Of a DNA stretch of 64,000 bases, positions 17,088-25,177 are shown piece after piece; the stretch's first letter is position 1, and the number at the start of each line of letters is the position of its first letter. The DNA is from an uncultured Clostridium sp. (GTDB lineage: Bacteria > Bacillota_I > Bacilli_A > RF39 > UBA660). The stretch spans positions 1 to 64,000 of the forward strand of contig CAMKPE010000004.1 of NCBI GenBank assembly GCA_946414595.1, written 5' to 3'. Position numbers and translations under genes: made by a program. The notes under the pieces are model-generated. The model ran no database searches. It saw only the letters and a list, made by a program, of their open reading frames with translations, and was not told the origin of the DNA.

Positions 17088-17888
17088 ATGAAGTGTTCAA
17101 ATTGTGGAAAAGATTTAGTAGATGGAACAATGTTCTGTGATGGATGCGGAGCTAAGGTTAATGCTCAACCAGCAGCACAACCACCAGTTCAACCAATGGG
17201 TCCTCAACCAGTGGGACAACAACCATATTATGGTGGTTACCAACAACCTCCTAAAAAAGGATCAGGAGCTGTTATTGCTATTATAATAATGGCAGTTATT
17301 ATCCTTATTGGAGCAGGTATTGGAATTTTCTTCTTAGTATCAGGTGGAGATAAAAAGAACGAAAATAATACAAATAACAATGGTGGAGGAAACGGAAACG
17401 GAAATGGAAATGTAAACGTTGTTGAAAATAACGTTCTTACACCACCAGTTGAAAATAATATTACTATTAATACAAATACAAATAATACAGTTAATCCAAC
17501 ACCAAGTGGTAACAAATTAGTATGTACTCAAACTCAATCAACTAATGTTGAAGGATTCAGCATTAAGATTGAACAAGAATTAACTCTTGGATTTATCAGT
17601 GGTAAAGTATCTGATGCTAACTTAGTAGTATTAGTAACAATTCCAGATGACTTATACCAAGCATTAGGTGAAACTGGAGATATCGAAGAAAATATGGACT
17701 TATTTGCAGAACAATTAGAAGAATCATTTAGTCAATCATTTGGTTCAGCAGTTACATCTATGACTTCAAGCCATTCAGGAAAAGTAATTACAATTAGAAT
17801 GGGAATTGATACATCTGCAGCAGGTACAGCAGATACATATGATGCAATGAAATCATATTTCCAACAACAAGGATATACTTGTAGATAA
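17088..17888 (+). CDS. Zinc-ribbon membrane protein, third family member
   Basis: A 266-residue protein with the same plan as its upstream neighbour: zinc ribbon (CSNC and CDGC, residues 3-22), a Pro/Gln-rich stretch (about 26-56), a transmembrane helix (about 61-84), an Asn/Gly-rich linker, and a C-terminal domain starting KLVC and ending GYTCR. The C-terminal domain is more divergent and larger than in the other two. The 5' leader GAAAGTAGGGTAGATAAAAT is shared with the preceding gene, which points to tandem duplication. Function unknown. Confidence 0.85.
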   Translation: MKCSNCGKDLVDGTMFCDGCGAKVNAQPAAQPPVQPMGPQPVGQQPYYGGYQQPPKKGSGAVIAIIIMAVIILIGAGIGIFFLVSGGDKKNENNTNNNGGGNGNGNGNVNVVENNVLTPPVENNITINTNTNNTVNPTPSGNKLVCTQTQSTNVEGFSIKIEQELTLGFISGKVSDANLVVLVTIPDDLYQALGETGDIEENMDLFAEQLEESFSQSFGSAVTSMTSSHSGKVITIRMGIDTSAAGTADTYDAMKSYFQQQGYTCR

Positions 17889-17891
17889 TTT

Positions 17892-17917
17892 AAAATACCT
17901 CGTTTGAGGTATTTTTT
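17892..17917 (+). terminator. Intrinsic terminator
   Basis: AAAATACCTC / GAGGTATTTT stem of 10 bp with a GTTT loop and trailing T residues. Confidence 0.85.
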
Positions 17918-17919
17918 AT

Positions 17920-17948
17920 TTGACAAAAAATGGTTTCACTATTACTAT
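17920..17948 (+). promoter_or_regulatory. Promoter of queH
   Basis: TTGACA (17920-17925), 17 bases, TACTAT (17943-17948). It makes the ATG at 17966 the only sensible start of queH and leaves no room for a riboswitch. Confidence 0.65.
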
Positions 17949-17965
17949 TTATGGTGGTGATTAGT

Positions 17966-18583
17966 ATGAATTATCAGATAGTTTTAGACAATACTTTAAA
18001 AGAGATAATTGAAAGTGGTAAAAGACCAAAATTATTATTGCATGTTTGCTGTGCACCATGCTCTAGTTATGTTTTAGAGTATTTAAACAAATACTTTGAT
18101 ATTACAGTATTTTATTATAATCCTAATATATCTAGCCGTGAAGAATATAATAAAAGACTTAATGAAGAAAAAAGATTTGTTAGTGAATATAAATTTGAAA
18201 ATCCTATTAAAGAAGTAGTTAATGGTAAATATGATAATGAAGTGTTTGAAGAAATGATTAAAGGCTTAGAAAATGAAAAAGAAGGCGGTGTTAGATGCTT
18301 CAAGTGTTATAGATTAAGACTTGAAGAAAGTGCTAAATATGCTAAAGAAAATAACTTTGATTATTTCACTACAACGCTTACTATAAGCCCATATAAGAAT
18401 GCTCTTAAATTAAATGAAATAGGAAAAGAACTATCTGAAATTTATGATATTAAATATTTATTCTCTGATTTTAAAAAGAAGAATGGTTATAAAAGAAGTA
18501 TAGAATTATCACATGAATATAATTTATATAGACAAGATTATTGTGGATGTGTTTATTCTGTTAGAAATAAAATAGAAGAATAG
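17966..18583 (+). CDS. queH: Epoxyqueuosine reductase QueH
   Basis: Reduces epoxyqueuosine to queuosine in tRNA, the last step of queuosine synthesis in organisms without QueG. The 205-residue protein has the CCAPCS motif (Cys28, Cys29, Cys32) with the N-terminal KLLLHVCCAPC block, then RCFKCYRLRL, FTTTLTISPYKN and DYCGCVYS, all QueH hallmarks. GGTGGTGA precedes the ATG at 17966; earlier starts lie in the promoter. queA, an earlier enzyme of the pathway, is also in this window. Confidence 0.93.
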   Translation: MNYQIVLDNTLKEIIESGKRPKLLLHVCCAPCSSYVLEYLNKYFDITVFYYNPNISSREEYNKRLNEEKRFVSEYKFENPIKEVVNGKYDNEVFEEMIKGLENEKEGGVRCFKCYRLRLEESAKYAKENNFDYFTTTLTISPYKNALKLNEIGKELSEIYDIKYLFSDFKKKNGYKRSIELSHEYNLYRQDYCGCVYSVRNKIEE

Positions 18584-18591
18584 GTGATAAT

Positions 18592-19116
18592 ATGGAGATA
18601 AAAACAGTAGTAACTGGTGATTTGTTAGAAAATTGTTATATTTTAGAAGAAGATGGAAAGTGTCTTATAGTTGATCCTGGAAGTGACTTTGAGAAGATTA
18701 AGGCTGCCGTTAAAGGTGAAGTTTTAGGAATTCTTATTACTCATAGACACTATGATCACATAGGAGCTTTAGAAGCTTGTCTTAAAGAATATAGATGTCT
18801 TATATTCGATAGAGGAAGCACTAATGAAGAATCTTATAATCCATGGCCTTTCTCTTTTAAAGTAATATATACTCCAGGACATTCAACTGATTCTATATGC
18901 TTTTACTTTTATAGAGAACAAATTATGTTTTGTGGAGACTTTATCTTTAAAGATAGCATAGGTAGATGTGACCTTGAAGGAGGAGACATTAATGCTATGA
19001 GGGAATCTATAGAAAAGATTAAGGGATATCCAAGTGAAATAACTCTTTATCCAGGGCATGGGGACTTTACAACACTTGGTCATGAAAAGTTAGAAAACTA
19101 CTATTTTAATAATTAA
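18592..19116 (+). CDS. Metallo-beta-lactamase-fold hydrolase (glyoxalase II-like)
   Basis: A 174-residue hydrolase with the metal motif THRHYDHIG (HxHxDH at 51-56), later metal ligands in TPGHSTDS and GDFIF, and the C-terminal PGHGDFTTLGHEK. This is the short YcbL/GloB-like form that binds two metal ions. It starts 8 bases after queH and is probably cotranscribed. Hydroxyacylglutathione hydrolysis is unlikely to be the true reaction in an organism of this type; the substrate is unknown. Confidence 0.85.
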   Translation: MEIKTVVTGDLLENCYILEEDGKCLIVDPGSDFEKIKAAVKGEVLGILITHRHYDHIGALEACLKEYRCLIFDRGSTNEESYNPWPFSFKVIYTPGHSTDSICFYFYREQIMFCGDFIFKDSIGRCDLEGGDINAMRESIEKIKGYPSEITLYPGHGDFTTLGHEKLENYYFNN

Positions 19117-19152
19117 TAATATGATATTATTTTTATAGTAGAGGTGATTGGT

Positions 19153-19455
19153 ATGCCAATAGATATTATTATCATTTTAGCTTTATTAGTTTTAGTAGTA
19201 TTCTTTTACAGAAAGTTTTCTAGTTTTATTTATTCAGTAGTTATAATCGATTTATTCTTAAGAATAGTTGCTTATATCTTCTCACATGTTCCAGGTCTTG
19301 ATAAGATAGATACACATTTACCATGGAACATTCCTATGATGCTAGATAAATATACTGATGGAATACTTTATGACATCTTAGAATGGATATATGTAGGAAT
19401 ATATGCAATATTCTTAGTATATATAATTATCTATTTCACACATAAAAGAAAATAA
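19153..19455 (+). CDS. Small membrane protein, unknown
   Basis: A 100-residue protein with hydrophobic segments at about 3-18, 22-42 and 76-95 and a basic end (HKRK). Not recognised. The ATG at 19153 follows GAGGTGAT. It lies between the hydrolase gene and the rimP operon and has its own terminator. Confidence 0.7.
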   Translation: MPIDIIIILALLVLVVFFYRKFSSFIYSVVIIDLFLRIVAYIFSHVPGLDKIDTHLPWNIPMMLDKYTDGILYDILEWIYVGIYAIFLVYIIIYFTHKRK

Positions 19456-19474
19456 GGAAATATTTTCTTTTTTT
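19445..19474 (+). terminator. Intrinsic terminator
   Basis: AAAGAAAATA / TATTTTCTTT stem of 10 bp, 6-base loop and T run, overlapping the stop codon. Confidence 0.8.
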
Positions 19475-19475
19475 C

Positions 19476-19504
19476 TTGAAATAATTGATTATTTGTACTA
19501 TAAT
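19476..19504 (+). promoter_or_regulatory. Promoter of the rimP-infB operon
   Basis: TTGAAA (19476-19481), 17 bases, perfect TATAAT (19499-19504), directly after the upstream terminator. Expected transcript start is near 19511. Confidence 0.7.
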
Positions 19505-19518
19505 ACTTTTAGCAACTG

Positions 19519-19541
19519 GGTGGAAGCATAAAGCTTTCACC
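19519..19541 (+). promoter_or_regulatory. Leader hairpin upstream of rimP
   Basis: GGTGGAAGC pairs with GCTTTCACC (9 bp, one G-T pair) around the loop ATAAA, in the short leader between the promoter and rimP. Four T residues follow the stem. Its role (attenuation or regulation by an operon product) is not shown by the sequence. Confidence 0.55.
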
Positions 19542-19567
19542 TTTTATGTTAGTTAGAGGTGATAAAA

Positions 19568-19825
19568 GTGAAAGAAGATATAGTAAATCTAGTTGGTAAT
19601 AAACTTGATGAATTAAAAGTCTATATTTTTGATGTGAAGGAAGAAAAAGAAGGAAGAGATAATTATTTAAGAGTTGTGATTGATAGTTATGATAAAGATG
19701 ATATTATCAATATCGATAGAGTTGTAGAAGCAACTAAGATTATTGATCCAATACTTGAAAAAGCTGATTTAATAAAAGGGGAATATATACTAGATATATA
19801 TGCTAAATCAAAGGGAGATGAATAA
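19568..19825 (+). CDS. rimP: Ribosome maturation factor RimP, N-terminal domain only
   Basis: RimP assists 30S subunit maturation and usually has about 150 residues in two domains. This protein has about 85: the N-terminal domain is recognisable (LRVVIDSYDKDDIINIDRVVEATKIIDPIL), but it ends at YILDIYAKSKGDE where the SPG motif and C-terminal SH3-like domain should follow. The assignment rests on this partial similarity and on its place directly before nusA. A GTG at 19568 follows AGAGGTG; the GTG at 19559 lies inside that site. No frameshift is visible because the stop overlaps the nusA ribosome binding region normally. Confidence 0.8.
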   Translation: MKEDIVNLVGNKLDELKVYIFDVKEEKEGRDNYLRVVIDSYDKDDIINIDRVVEATKIIDPILEKADLIKGEYILDIYAKSKGDE

Positions 19826-19826
19826 A

Positions 19827-20948
19827 ATGAATGGAAAAGAATTTATAAAAGCAGTAGATGCAATTGTTAAAGAAAAAGGAATAGATAGAGAAGTTGTATT
19901 TGAATCAATGGAACTTGCTTTAGCGACTGCATATAAAAAGAATTTTAATTCTCTAACTAATTCAAAGATATTAATCGATAGAGAAACTGGTGATATTAAA
20001 GTTTACTCTTATAAAACAGTAGTACCAGATGAAATGGCAACTGATGAATACTTAGATAGTTTAGATGATGATGACGAAAACGCAGTAGAATTTAATCCAA
20101 ATTATCATATAACTTTAACTGATGCTAGAAAACAAAATAAAGCATTAAATATTGGTGATACTATTGATACTGAAGTTACTCCAAAAGACTTTGGACGTGT
20201 TGCAGCATCAACTGCAAAACAAGTAATTGTTCAAAAAATAAGAGAAGCTGAAAGAAATTCATTAGTAGAAGAATATGGTGATAAACAAGATGAGTTACTA
20301 GTTGGTACAGTAGAACTTGAAGACGTTGATAACTATTTCATTAATCTTGGAAGAAGTAATGGAATATTACCAAAGAAAGAATGTATTCCTGGTGAAACTG
20401 TTGAAATGGGTAAACAAATTAAAGTTTATGTAAGTAAAGTAGATAACAGTGGAAAGGGATTATTCATTTTACTATCTAGAAATCATTATGGTTTCTTAAA
20501 GAGATTATTTGAATTAGAAATACCAGAATTAGCAGATGGTTCTGTACTTATCTACAGTGTAGCAAGAGATGCTGGAAGTAGAAGTAAAGTAGCAGTATAT
20601 TCTGAAAATCCTAACATTGATCCTATTGGAGCATGTATTGGTGAAAAGAAGAGCAGAATTATGAGAATCATCAATGAATTAAATGGTGAAAAAGTGGATA
20701 TAGTAAAATATGATAAGGATCCTGCAGTATTTATAGCAAATGCATTATCTCCTGCTAAGAACTTACATGTAATTATTACAGATCCAAAGAAACAAGAAGC
20801 AATTGTTGTTGTAGATGATGAAGACTTCTCATTAGCAATTGGTAAAAAAGGACAAAATGCTCGTTTAGCAAGCAAATTAACTCATTACAAAATAGATATT
20901 AAAAAGACTGAACAAGCAAGAGAAATGGGAATTAATTTTAGAAATTAG
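19827..20948 (+). CDS. nusA: Transcription termination/antitermination factor NusA
   Basis: NusA binds RNA polymerase and nascent RNA to control pausing and termination. The 373 residues show the N-terminal polymerase-binding domain (FESMELALATAYKK), an S1 domain (near ELLVGTVELEDVDNYFINLG) and two KH domains (IGACIGEKKSRI, FSLAIGKKGQNARLA). The length fits the form without C-terminal repeats. The ATG at 19827 is best spaced from AAGGGAG; the ATG at 19818 is too close. Confidence 0.96.
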   Translation: MNGKEFIKAVDAIVKEKGIDREVVFESMELALATAYKKNFNSLTNSKILIDRETGDIKVYSYKTVVPDEMATDEYLDSLDDDDENAVEFNPNYHITLTDARKQNKALNIGDTIDTEVTPKDFGRVAASTAKQVIVQKIREAERNSLVEEYGDKQDELLVGTVELEDVDNYFINLGRSNGILPKKECIPGETVEMGKQIKVYVSKVDNSGKGLFILLSRNHYGFLKRLFELEIPELADGSVLIYSVARDAGSRSKVAVYSENPNIDPIGACIGEKKSRIMRIINELNGEKVDIVKYDKDPAVFIANALSPAKNLHVIITDPKKQEAIVVVDDEDFSLAIGKKGQNARLASKLTHYKIDIKKTEQAREMGINFRN

Positions 20949-20956
20949 GTGATATT

Positions 20957-21220
20957 TTGAAAGAAAAAAAGATACCACTAAGATCATGCGTCATAACTCA
21001 TGAAAAACTTCCTAAGAAAGATCTTTTAAGAGTTGTTAGAACTCCAGAAGGTGAAGTTAAAGTTGATTTAACAGGAAAGATGAATGGACATGGTGCATAT
21101 ATTAAAAAAGATAAAGATGTCATTGCAAAAGCAATGAAGAATAAAACTCTTGATAAATATTTAGAAACTACTATTAGTGAAAATACATATCAAGAAATAA
21201 TGAATTCTTTGGAGGTGTAA
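20957..21220 (+). CDS. rnpM: RNase P modulator RnpM (YlxR)
   Basis: An 87-residue YlxR-family protein that binds RNase P RNA in Bacillus. The family pattern is present as [21 protein letters not shown] followed by KMNGHGAYI. It starts with TTG (20957) after AGGTGAT, 8 bases after nusA, the conserved position. The L7Ae-like gene ylxQ that often follows is not here. Confidence 0.9.
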   Translation: MKEKKIPLRSCVITHEKLPKKDLLRVVRTPEGEVKVDLTGKMNGHGAYIKKDKDVIAKAMKNKTLDKYLETTISENTYQEIMNSLEV

Positions 21221-21222
21221 TT

Positions 21223-21690
21223 TTGGCAAGTAAAAAAGATGATAGACCAAGTTGGGATGAGTACTTTACTGAAATTGCTAAATTAGTAGCAACAAGAAGT
21301 AACTGTGTTTCAAGAAAAGTTGGTGCAGTAATTACTGTTGATAACCAAATTATTGCAACTGGTTATAATGGAGCACCTAAAGGATTACACCATTGTGTAG
21401 ATGCTGGCGGATGTTTAAGAAAGTTAAATAACATTCCATCTGGTACTAGACAAGAAGTATGTAGAGCAGCACATGCTGAACAAAATGCTATTATTAGTGC
21501 AGCAGTTAAAGGAGTAAGTATTAAAGGTGGAACATTATATGTTAATACTTATCCATGTTCTATATGTACAAGAATGCTAATAAATGCAGAAATTAAAAGG
21601 ATAGTATACGATAGTGATTATAGTGATCCTCTTTCTAAAGAAATGTTAGATGAAAGTGGAATTGAAGTAGTAAAATACGAAAAAAAATAG
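21223..21690 (+). CDS. dCMP deaminase family protein (ComEB-like)
   Basis: A 155-residue zinc-dependent cytidine/deoxycytidylate deaminase. HAEQNAI carries the zinc His and catalytic Glu, PCSICTRM the two zinc cysteines, and [12 protein letters not shown] the substrate loop typical of dCMP deaminase. dUMP made this way feeds dTMP synthesis. It starts with TTG after GGAGGTG, 2 bases past rnpM, and sits where ylxQ is found in many Firmicutes. Confidence 0.9.
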   Translation: MASKKDDRPSWDEYFTEIAKLVATRSNCVSRKVGAVITVDNQIIATGYNGAPKGLHHCVDAGGCLRKLNNIPSGTRQEVCRAAHAEQNAIISAAVKGVSIKGGTLYVNTYPCSICTRMLINAEIKRIVYDSDYSDPLSKEMLDESGIEVVKYEKK

Positions 21691-21709
21691 AAAGTGTAGG
21701 TGATAATTT

Positions 21710-23848
21710 ATGATGAGTGTATTAGAATACGCTAATGACGTTAATAAATCGTTGGAAACTATTTATTCGCTATGTGATAAATTAGGTATTAAATATGACG
21801 ATGAAAACTCATTATTAAGTGAAGATGATATAGTATTACTTGATGGAGAAGTTGATTCTGTACAAGAAGAGACTGTAGAAGTTGAAAACGAAGTTTTACA
21901 AGAAATATTAGAAGATGAAGTTTTAGAAGAACGTGTTGAAAAGATTATAAGTGATGCTAAGATCGATGTTGATAACACTACAAATAAACAAAAATTAAAG
22001 AGTAAACAGGAACGTGCAGAGAGTTCTAAAGTAAAATTCCAAAAGGAAAGAAAAGAACTTTATAAACATAGAGAAAAGTTAATGACTAATGAAGAAGCAA
22101 AAGAAGATAATGTTGTTCTTTATAAAGAAGATATGACTGTAACTGACCTTGCTAATGCATTAGGTGTTAGTACTACTGAAGTTATTAAGAAATTAATGAA
22201 ACTTGGTGTAATGGCTAACTTAAATTATGCTTTATCTTTTGAAGTAGCTGAATTAGTAGTTATAGATTATGGAAAAGAATTAAAAGCTGCTGATACAAAA
22301 GATATTAGTAACTTTGAAAAATATGAAATTAACGATAGTGAAGAAAACTTAGTTAATCGTCCTCCAATAGTTACTGTTATGGGACATGTTGACCATGGTA
22401 AAACTTCGCTACTTGATAAGATTAGACAAACAGATGTGGTATCAGGAGAAGCTGGAGGTATTACACAAGCAATTGGAGCATATCAAGTTGATTGTAATGG
22501 ACAAAAAATTACATTTATTGATACTCCAGGACATGAAGCTTTTACTGAAATGAGAGCTCGTGGTGCTAGTGTTACTGACGTAGTAATTATTATAGTTGCA
22601 GCAGATGATGGTGTTAAACCACAAACTAAGGAAGCAATTGACCATGCTAAAGCAGCAAATGTTCCTATAATTGTTGCAATAAATAAGATTGATAAACCAG
22701 ATGCTAATGTTGATAAAGTAATGACTGAGCTTGCTGACTATGGTCTTACTCCAGAAGAATGGGGTGGAAATACTATATTCAACAAGATCTCATGTAAGAC
22801 TGGAGAAGGAATTGATAAACTTCTTGAAAACATCTTACTAGTTAGTGAAATGGCTGAATTAAAGGCTAATCCATCAAGATATGCAATTGGTACTGTAATT
22901 GAATCAAGACTTGATAAGAAGACAGGTGTAGTTGCATCAGTTCTTGTTCAAAATGGAACATTAAGACTTGGAGATCCTGTTGTTGTAGGAACATCATCAG
23001 GTAAGATTAGATCACTTAAGAATGATAAAGGGATTGAAATAACAGAAGCTCTTCCTTCTATGCCTGTAGAAATTACTGGTATTAGTGAAGTTCCAACTGC
23101 TGGAGATAGATTTATGGCATTTGAAACTGAAAAACAAGCTAAGAATATTGCAGATAGAAGAAAAGAAAGAAATAAACAAAAAGATACTAATAAATCTGGA
23201 ATGACTCTTGATGACTTATTTGGAGCAATTCAAAGTGGTATTAAAGAGATTAATGTTGTATTAAAAACAGATGTTAATGGAAGCTTAGAAGCTATTAAAC
23301 AAAGCTTATCTAAGATTAATGTTGATGGTGTTAAAGTAACTGTTATAAGAGGTGGAGTTGGAACTATTACTGAAAGTGATGTAGTTTTAGCTAATGCCTC
23401 TCGTGCATTAATCATTGGATTTAATGTAAGACCAACATCATCAGTTATTGATATAGCAAAAGAATATAATGTTGATATCAAATTATATGATATTATTTAT
23501 AAGATGATTGAAGATATTGAAGCTGCTATGAAAGGTATGCTTGATCCAGAATATGAAGAAGTAGTAATTGGAGAAGTAGAAGTAAGACAATTATTCAAAT
23601 TCTCTAAAGTTGGTATCATTGCTGGAAGTTATGTTAAATCAGGTATTGTTAAAAATGGTGCTAAAGCAAGAGTTATAAGAGATGGTATAGTACTTGCAAA
23701 TACTACTATTAAATCTTTACAAAGAGAAAAAGATCAAGTTAAAGAAGTTCCAAAAGGAATGGAATGTGGAGTTACTTTAGATAATTATCAAGATATTAAA
23801 GAAAATGATATTATTGAAGTATACGAATTAAAAGAAATAAAAAGATAA
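21710..23848 (+). CDS. infB: Translation initiation factor IF-2
   Basis: GTPase that delivers initiator tRNA to the 30S subunit. The 712-residue protein has a short, acidic N-terminal region, the IF2N-type helix ([25 protein letters not shown]), a GTPase domain with GHVDHGKT (225-232), DTPGHEAF and NKIDKPD, and the C-terminal domains ending in [13 protein letters not shown]. It is the last gene of the rimP operon. A second ATG immediately follows the first, so the start may differ by one residue. Confidence 0.97.
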   Translation: MMSVLEYANDVNKSLETIYSLCDKLGIKYDDENSLLSEDDIVLLDGEVDSVQEETVEVENEVLQEILEDEVLEERVEKIISDAKIDVDNTTNKQKLKSKQERAESSKVKFQKERKELYKHREKLMTNEEAKEDNVVLYKEDMTVTDLANALGVSTTEVIKKLMKLGVMANLNYALSFEVAELVVIDYGKELKAADTKDISNFEKYEINDSEENLVNRPPIVTVMGHVDHGKTSLLDKIRQTDVVSGEAGGITQAIGAYQVDCNGQKITFIDTPGHEAFTEMRARGASVTDVVIIIVAADDGVKPQTKEAIDHAKAANVPIIVAINKIDKPDANVDKVMTELADYGLTPEEWGGNTIFNKISCKTGEGIDKLLENILLVSEMAELKANPSRYAIGTVIESRLDKKTGVVASVLVQNGTLRLGDPVVVGTSSGKIRSLKNDKGIEITEALPSMPVEITGISEVPTAGDRFMAFETEKQAKNIADRRKERNKQKDTNKSGMTLDDLFGAIQSGIKEINVVLKTDVNGSLEAIKQSLSKINVDGVKVTVIRGGVGTITESDVVLANASRALIIGFNVRPTSSVIDIAKEYNVDIKLYDIIYKMIEDIEAAMKGMLDPEYEEVVIGEVEVRQLFKFSKVGIIAGSYVKSGIVKNGAKARVIRDGIVLANTTIKSLQREKDQVKEVPKGMECGVTLDNYQDIKENDIIEVYELKEIKR

Positions 23849-23850
23849 TA

Positions 23851-23886
23851 AAAGGGTCTAGTGATAACTAGACCTTTTGATTTTAT
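23851..23886 (+). terminator. Intrinsic terminator of the rimP-infB operon
   Basis: An 11-bp stem (AAAGGGTCTAG / CTAGACCTTTT, one G-T pair) with a 6-base loop and T-rich tail. Confidence 0.85.
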
Positions 23887-23994
23887 TGTAAACAATTGAT
23901 AATTTATTAAAAAAATATAATAGATTTACAAATGATATGATACAATATAGTTGAGAAAAAAGGGCTTATAAGAATTATAAGAAGGGTGAAAAAA

Positions 23995-24276
23995 ATGGAT
24001 AATATTATTAATGTATTTGATGAAAAAGGAATAATGCATAAAGTTGAAGTGCTTGATATATTTAATGTAGAAGGGTACGACAATGAATATATTTTATACA
24101 CTAATAATAAAGAAATAGATAAAGACAATGTTGAAGTATTTGTATCTATTTTAAAAGAAGTTAATGATAATTATATACTTCAAAGTATTGAAGATGAAAA
24201 AGAATGGAGTGTAGTTCAAAAGGCTATTCAAGAATTGGATGAATTAGACGAAACTCCTCAAGAAACAGGTGAATAA
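23995..24276 (+). CDS. DUF1292 family protein
   Basis: A 93-residue acidic protein with the DUF1292 pattern: VFDEKGIMHKVEVLDIF, NEYILYTN and a final acidic stretch. The family is widespread in Firmicutes and has no known function. The ATG at 23995 follows GAAGGGTG; the GTG at 23986 is inside this site. The next gene starts right after its stop. Confidence 0.8.
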   Translation: MDNIINVFDEKGIMHKVEVLDIFNVEGYDNEYILYTNNKEIDKDNVEVFVSILKEVNDNYILQSIEDEKEWSVVQKAIQELDELDETPQETGE

Positions 24277-24277
24277 T

Positions 24278-25069
24278 ATGGCAATGTCAGATGACGAGTA
24301 CAAAAAATTATTAGAAGAAAGAAAAACACAAATTAATAGCGAACTTGCTGAATTACAAGAAAGATATTCTAAGGCTCATATTATAACAGTAGATTTAGAG
24401 TCTAGAATAAAAGCACTTGAAATAGAAAGAAACAATATTGATACTCAATTAAGTTCTTATACTACTAGACCAGTATTCAGTGAATTATCAGATGCAAGAA
24501 TGCAAAAAAGAGATGAGAAGTATAATAATCTTCAAACGCAAAAAGCTGTTCATGAAGCTGAAATTACTAACTTAAATGCAATGAAAGCAGGAACTACTAG
24601 TAGATATTTAAAACGTAAAATTGATAAAAGAGTAGAAAAAATAAGAGCTAAAATTGAAAAAATTAATAAAAAAGGTGCAAAAATTCAAGGAAAACAAAGA
24701 AGAGCACTATATTCTAAACTTAGAAAAGTAAATCGTAGACAACGTATAGTTAATAGAGAATGGGGAAGATATCAAACATATCAAGAAAGAAAAGTTGCAA
24801 ATGAACAATTAAGAGATTCTTTATCTGATGGAAACTTTTTTGGAAGAACTGCTAAAAAAATGTATGATATAAAAGCAAAATTTTATCAAAGAAGAGAAAA
24901 TAGAGCTGCTGAAGTTTTGACTGAAATGAGAGACAAAAATAGTATTATTGGACTTCGTGGTGCAAGAGTAACTTCTATGAGTAAAAAAGCAGTTAGTAGA
25001 ATAAGAACTAGATTAGAAGAAAGAAGAGCAAGATCAGGCCCAGAACCAGAAGCAGCAATGTCAATGTAA
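24278..25069 (+). CDS. Basic coiled-coil protein, unknown
   Basis: A 263-residue protein that is mostly charged helix. Residues 1-60 form an N-terminal coiled coil (LAELQERYSKA, LESRIKALEIE), and the middle and C-terminal parts are very rich in Lys and Arg (KRKIDKRVEKIRAKIEKINKK). There is no signal peptide or membrane segment. The ATG at 24278 is one base after the TAA of the DUF1292 gene, so the two are coupled. Not recognised; nucleic acid or ribosome binding would fit the charge but is speculation. Confidence 0.75.
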   Translation: MAMSDDEYKKLLEERKTQINSELAELQERYSKAHIITVDLESRIKALEIERNNIDTQLSSYTTRPVFSELSDARMQKRDEKYNNLQTQKAVHEAEITNLNAMKAGTTSRYLKRKIDKRVEKIRAKIEKINKKGAKIQGKQRRALYSKLRKVNRRQRIVNREWGRYQTYQERKVANEQLRDSLSDGNFFGRTAKKMYDIKAKFYQRRENRAAEVLTEMRDKNSIIGLRGARVTSMSKKAVSRIRTRLEERRARSGPEPEAAMSM

Positions 25070-25095
25070 AAAAATGATATTTATATCATTTTTTT
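25069..25095 (+). terminator. Intrinsic terminator
   Basis: AATGATA / TATCATT stem extended by A-T pairs, TTTA loop and T run. Confidence 0.8.
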
Positions 25096-25177
25096 GTTTT
25101 GTATAAATATTTATAGATTATAGATTGAATTTATAGTATAATTAAATCATAATAAGGTATTTTCCTGTGGAGTTAAT

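Noticed and set aside
17949..17965. preQ1 riboswitch in front of queH
   Set aside because: The promoter -10 ends at 17948 and the gene starts at 17966, leaving no space for an aptamer.
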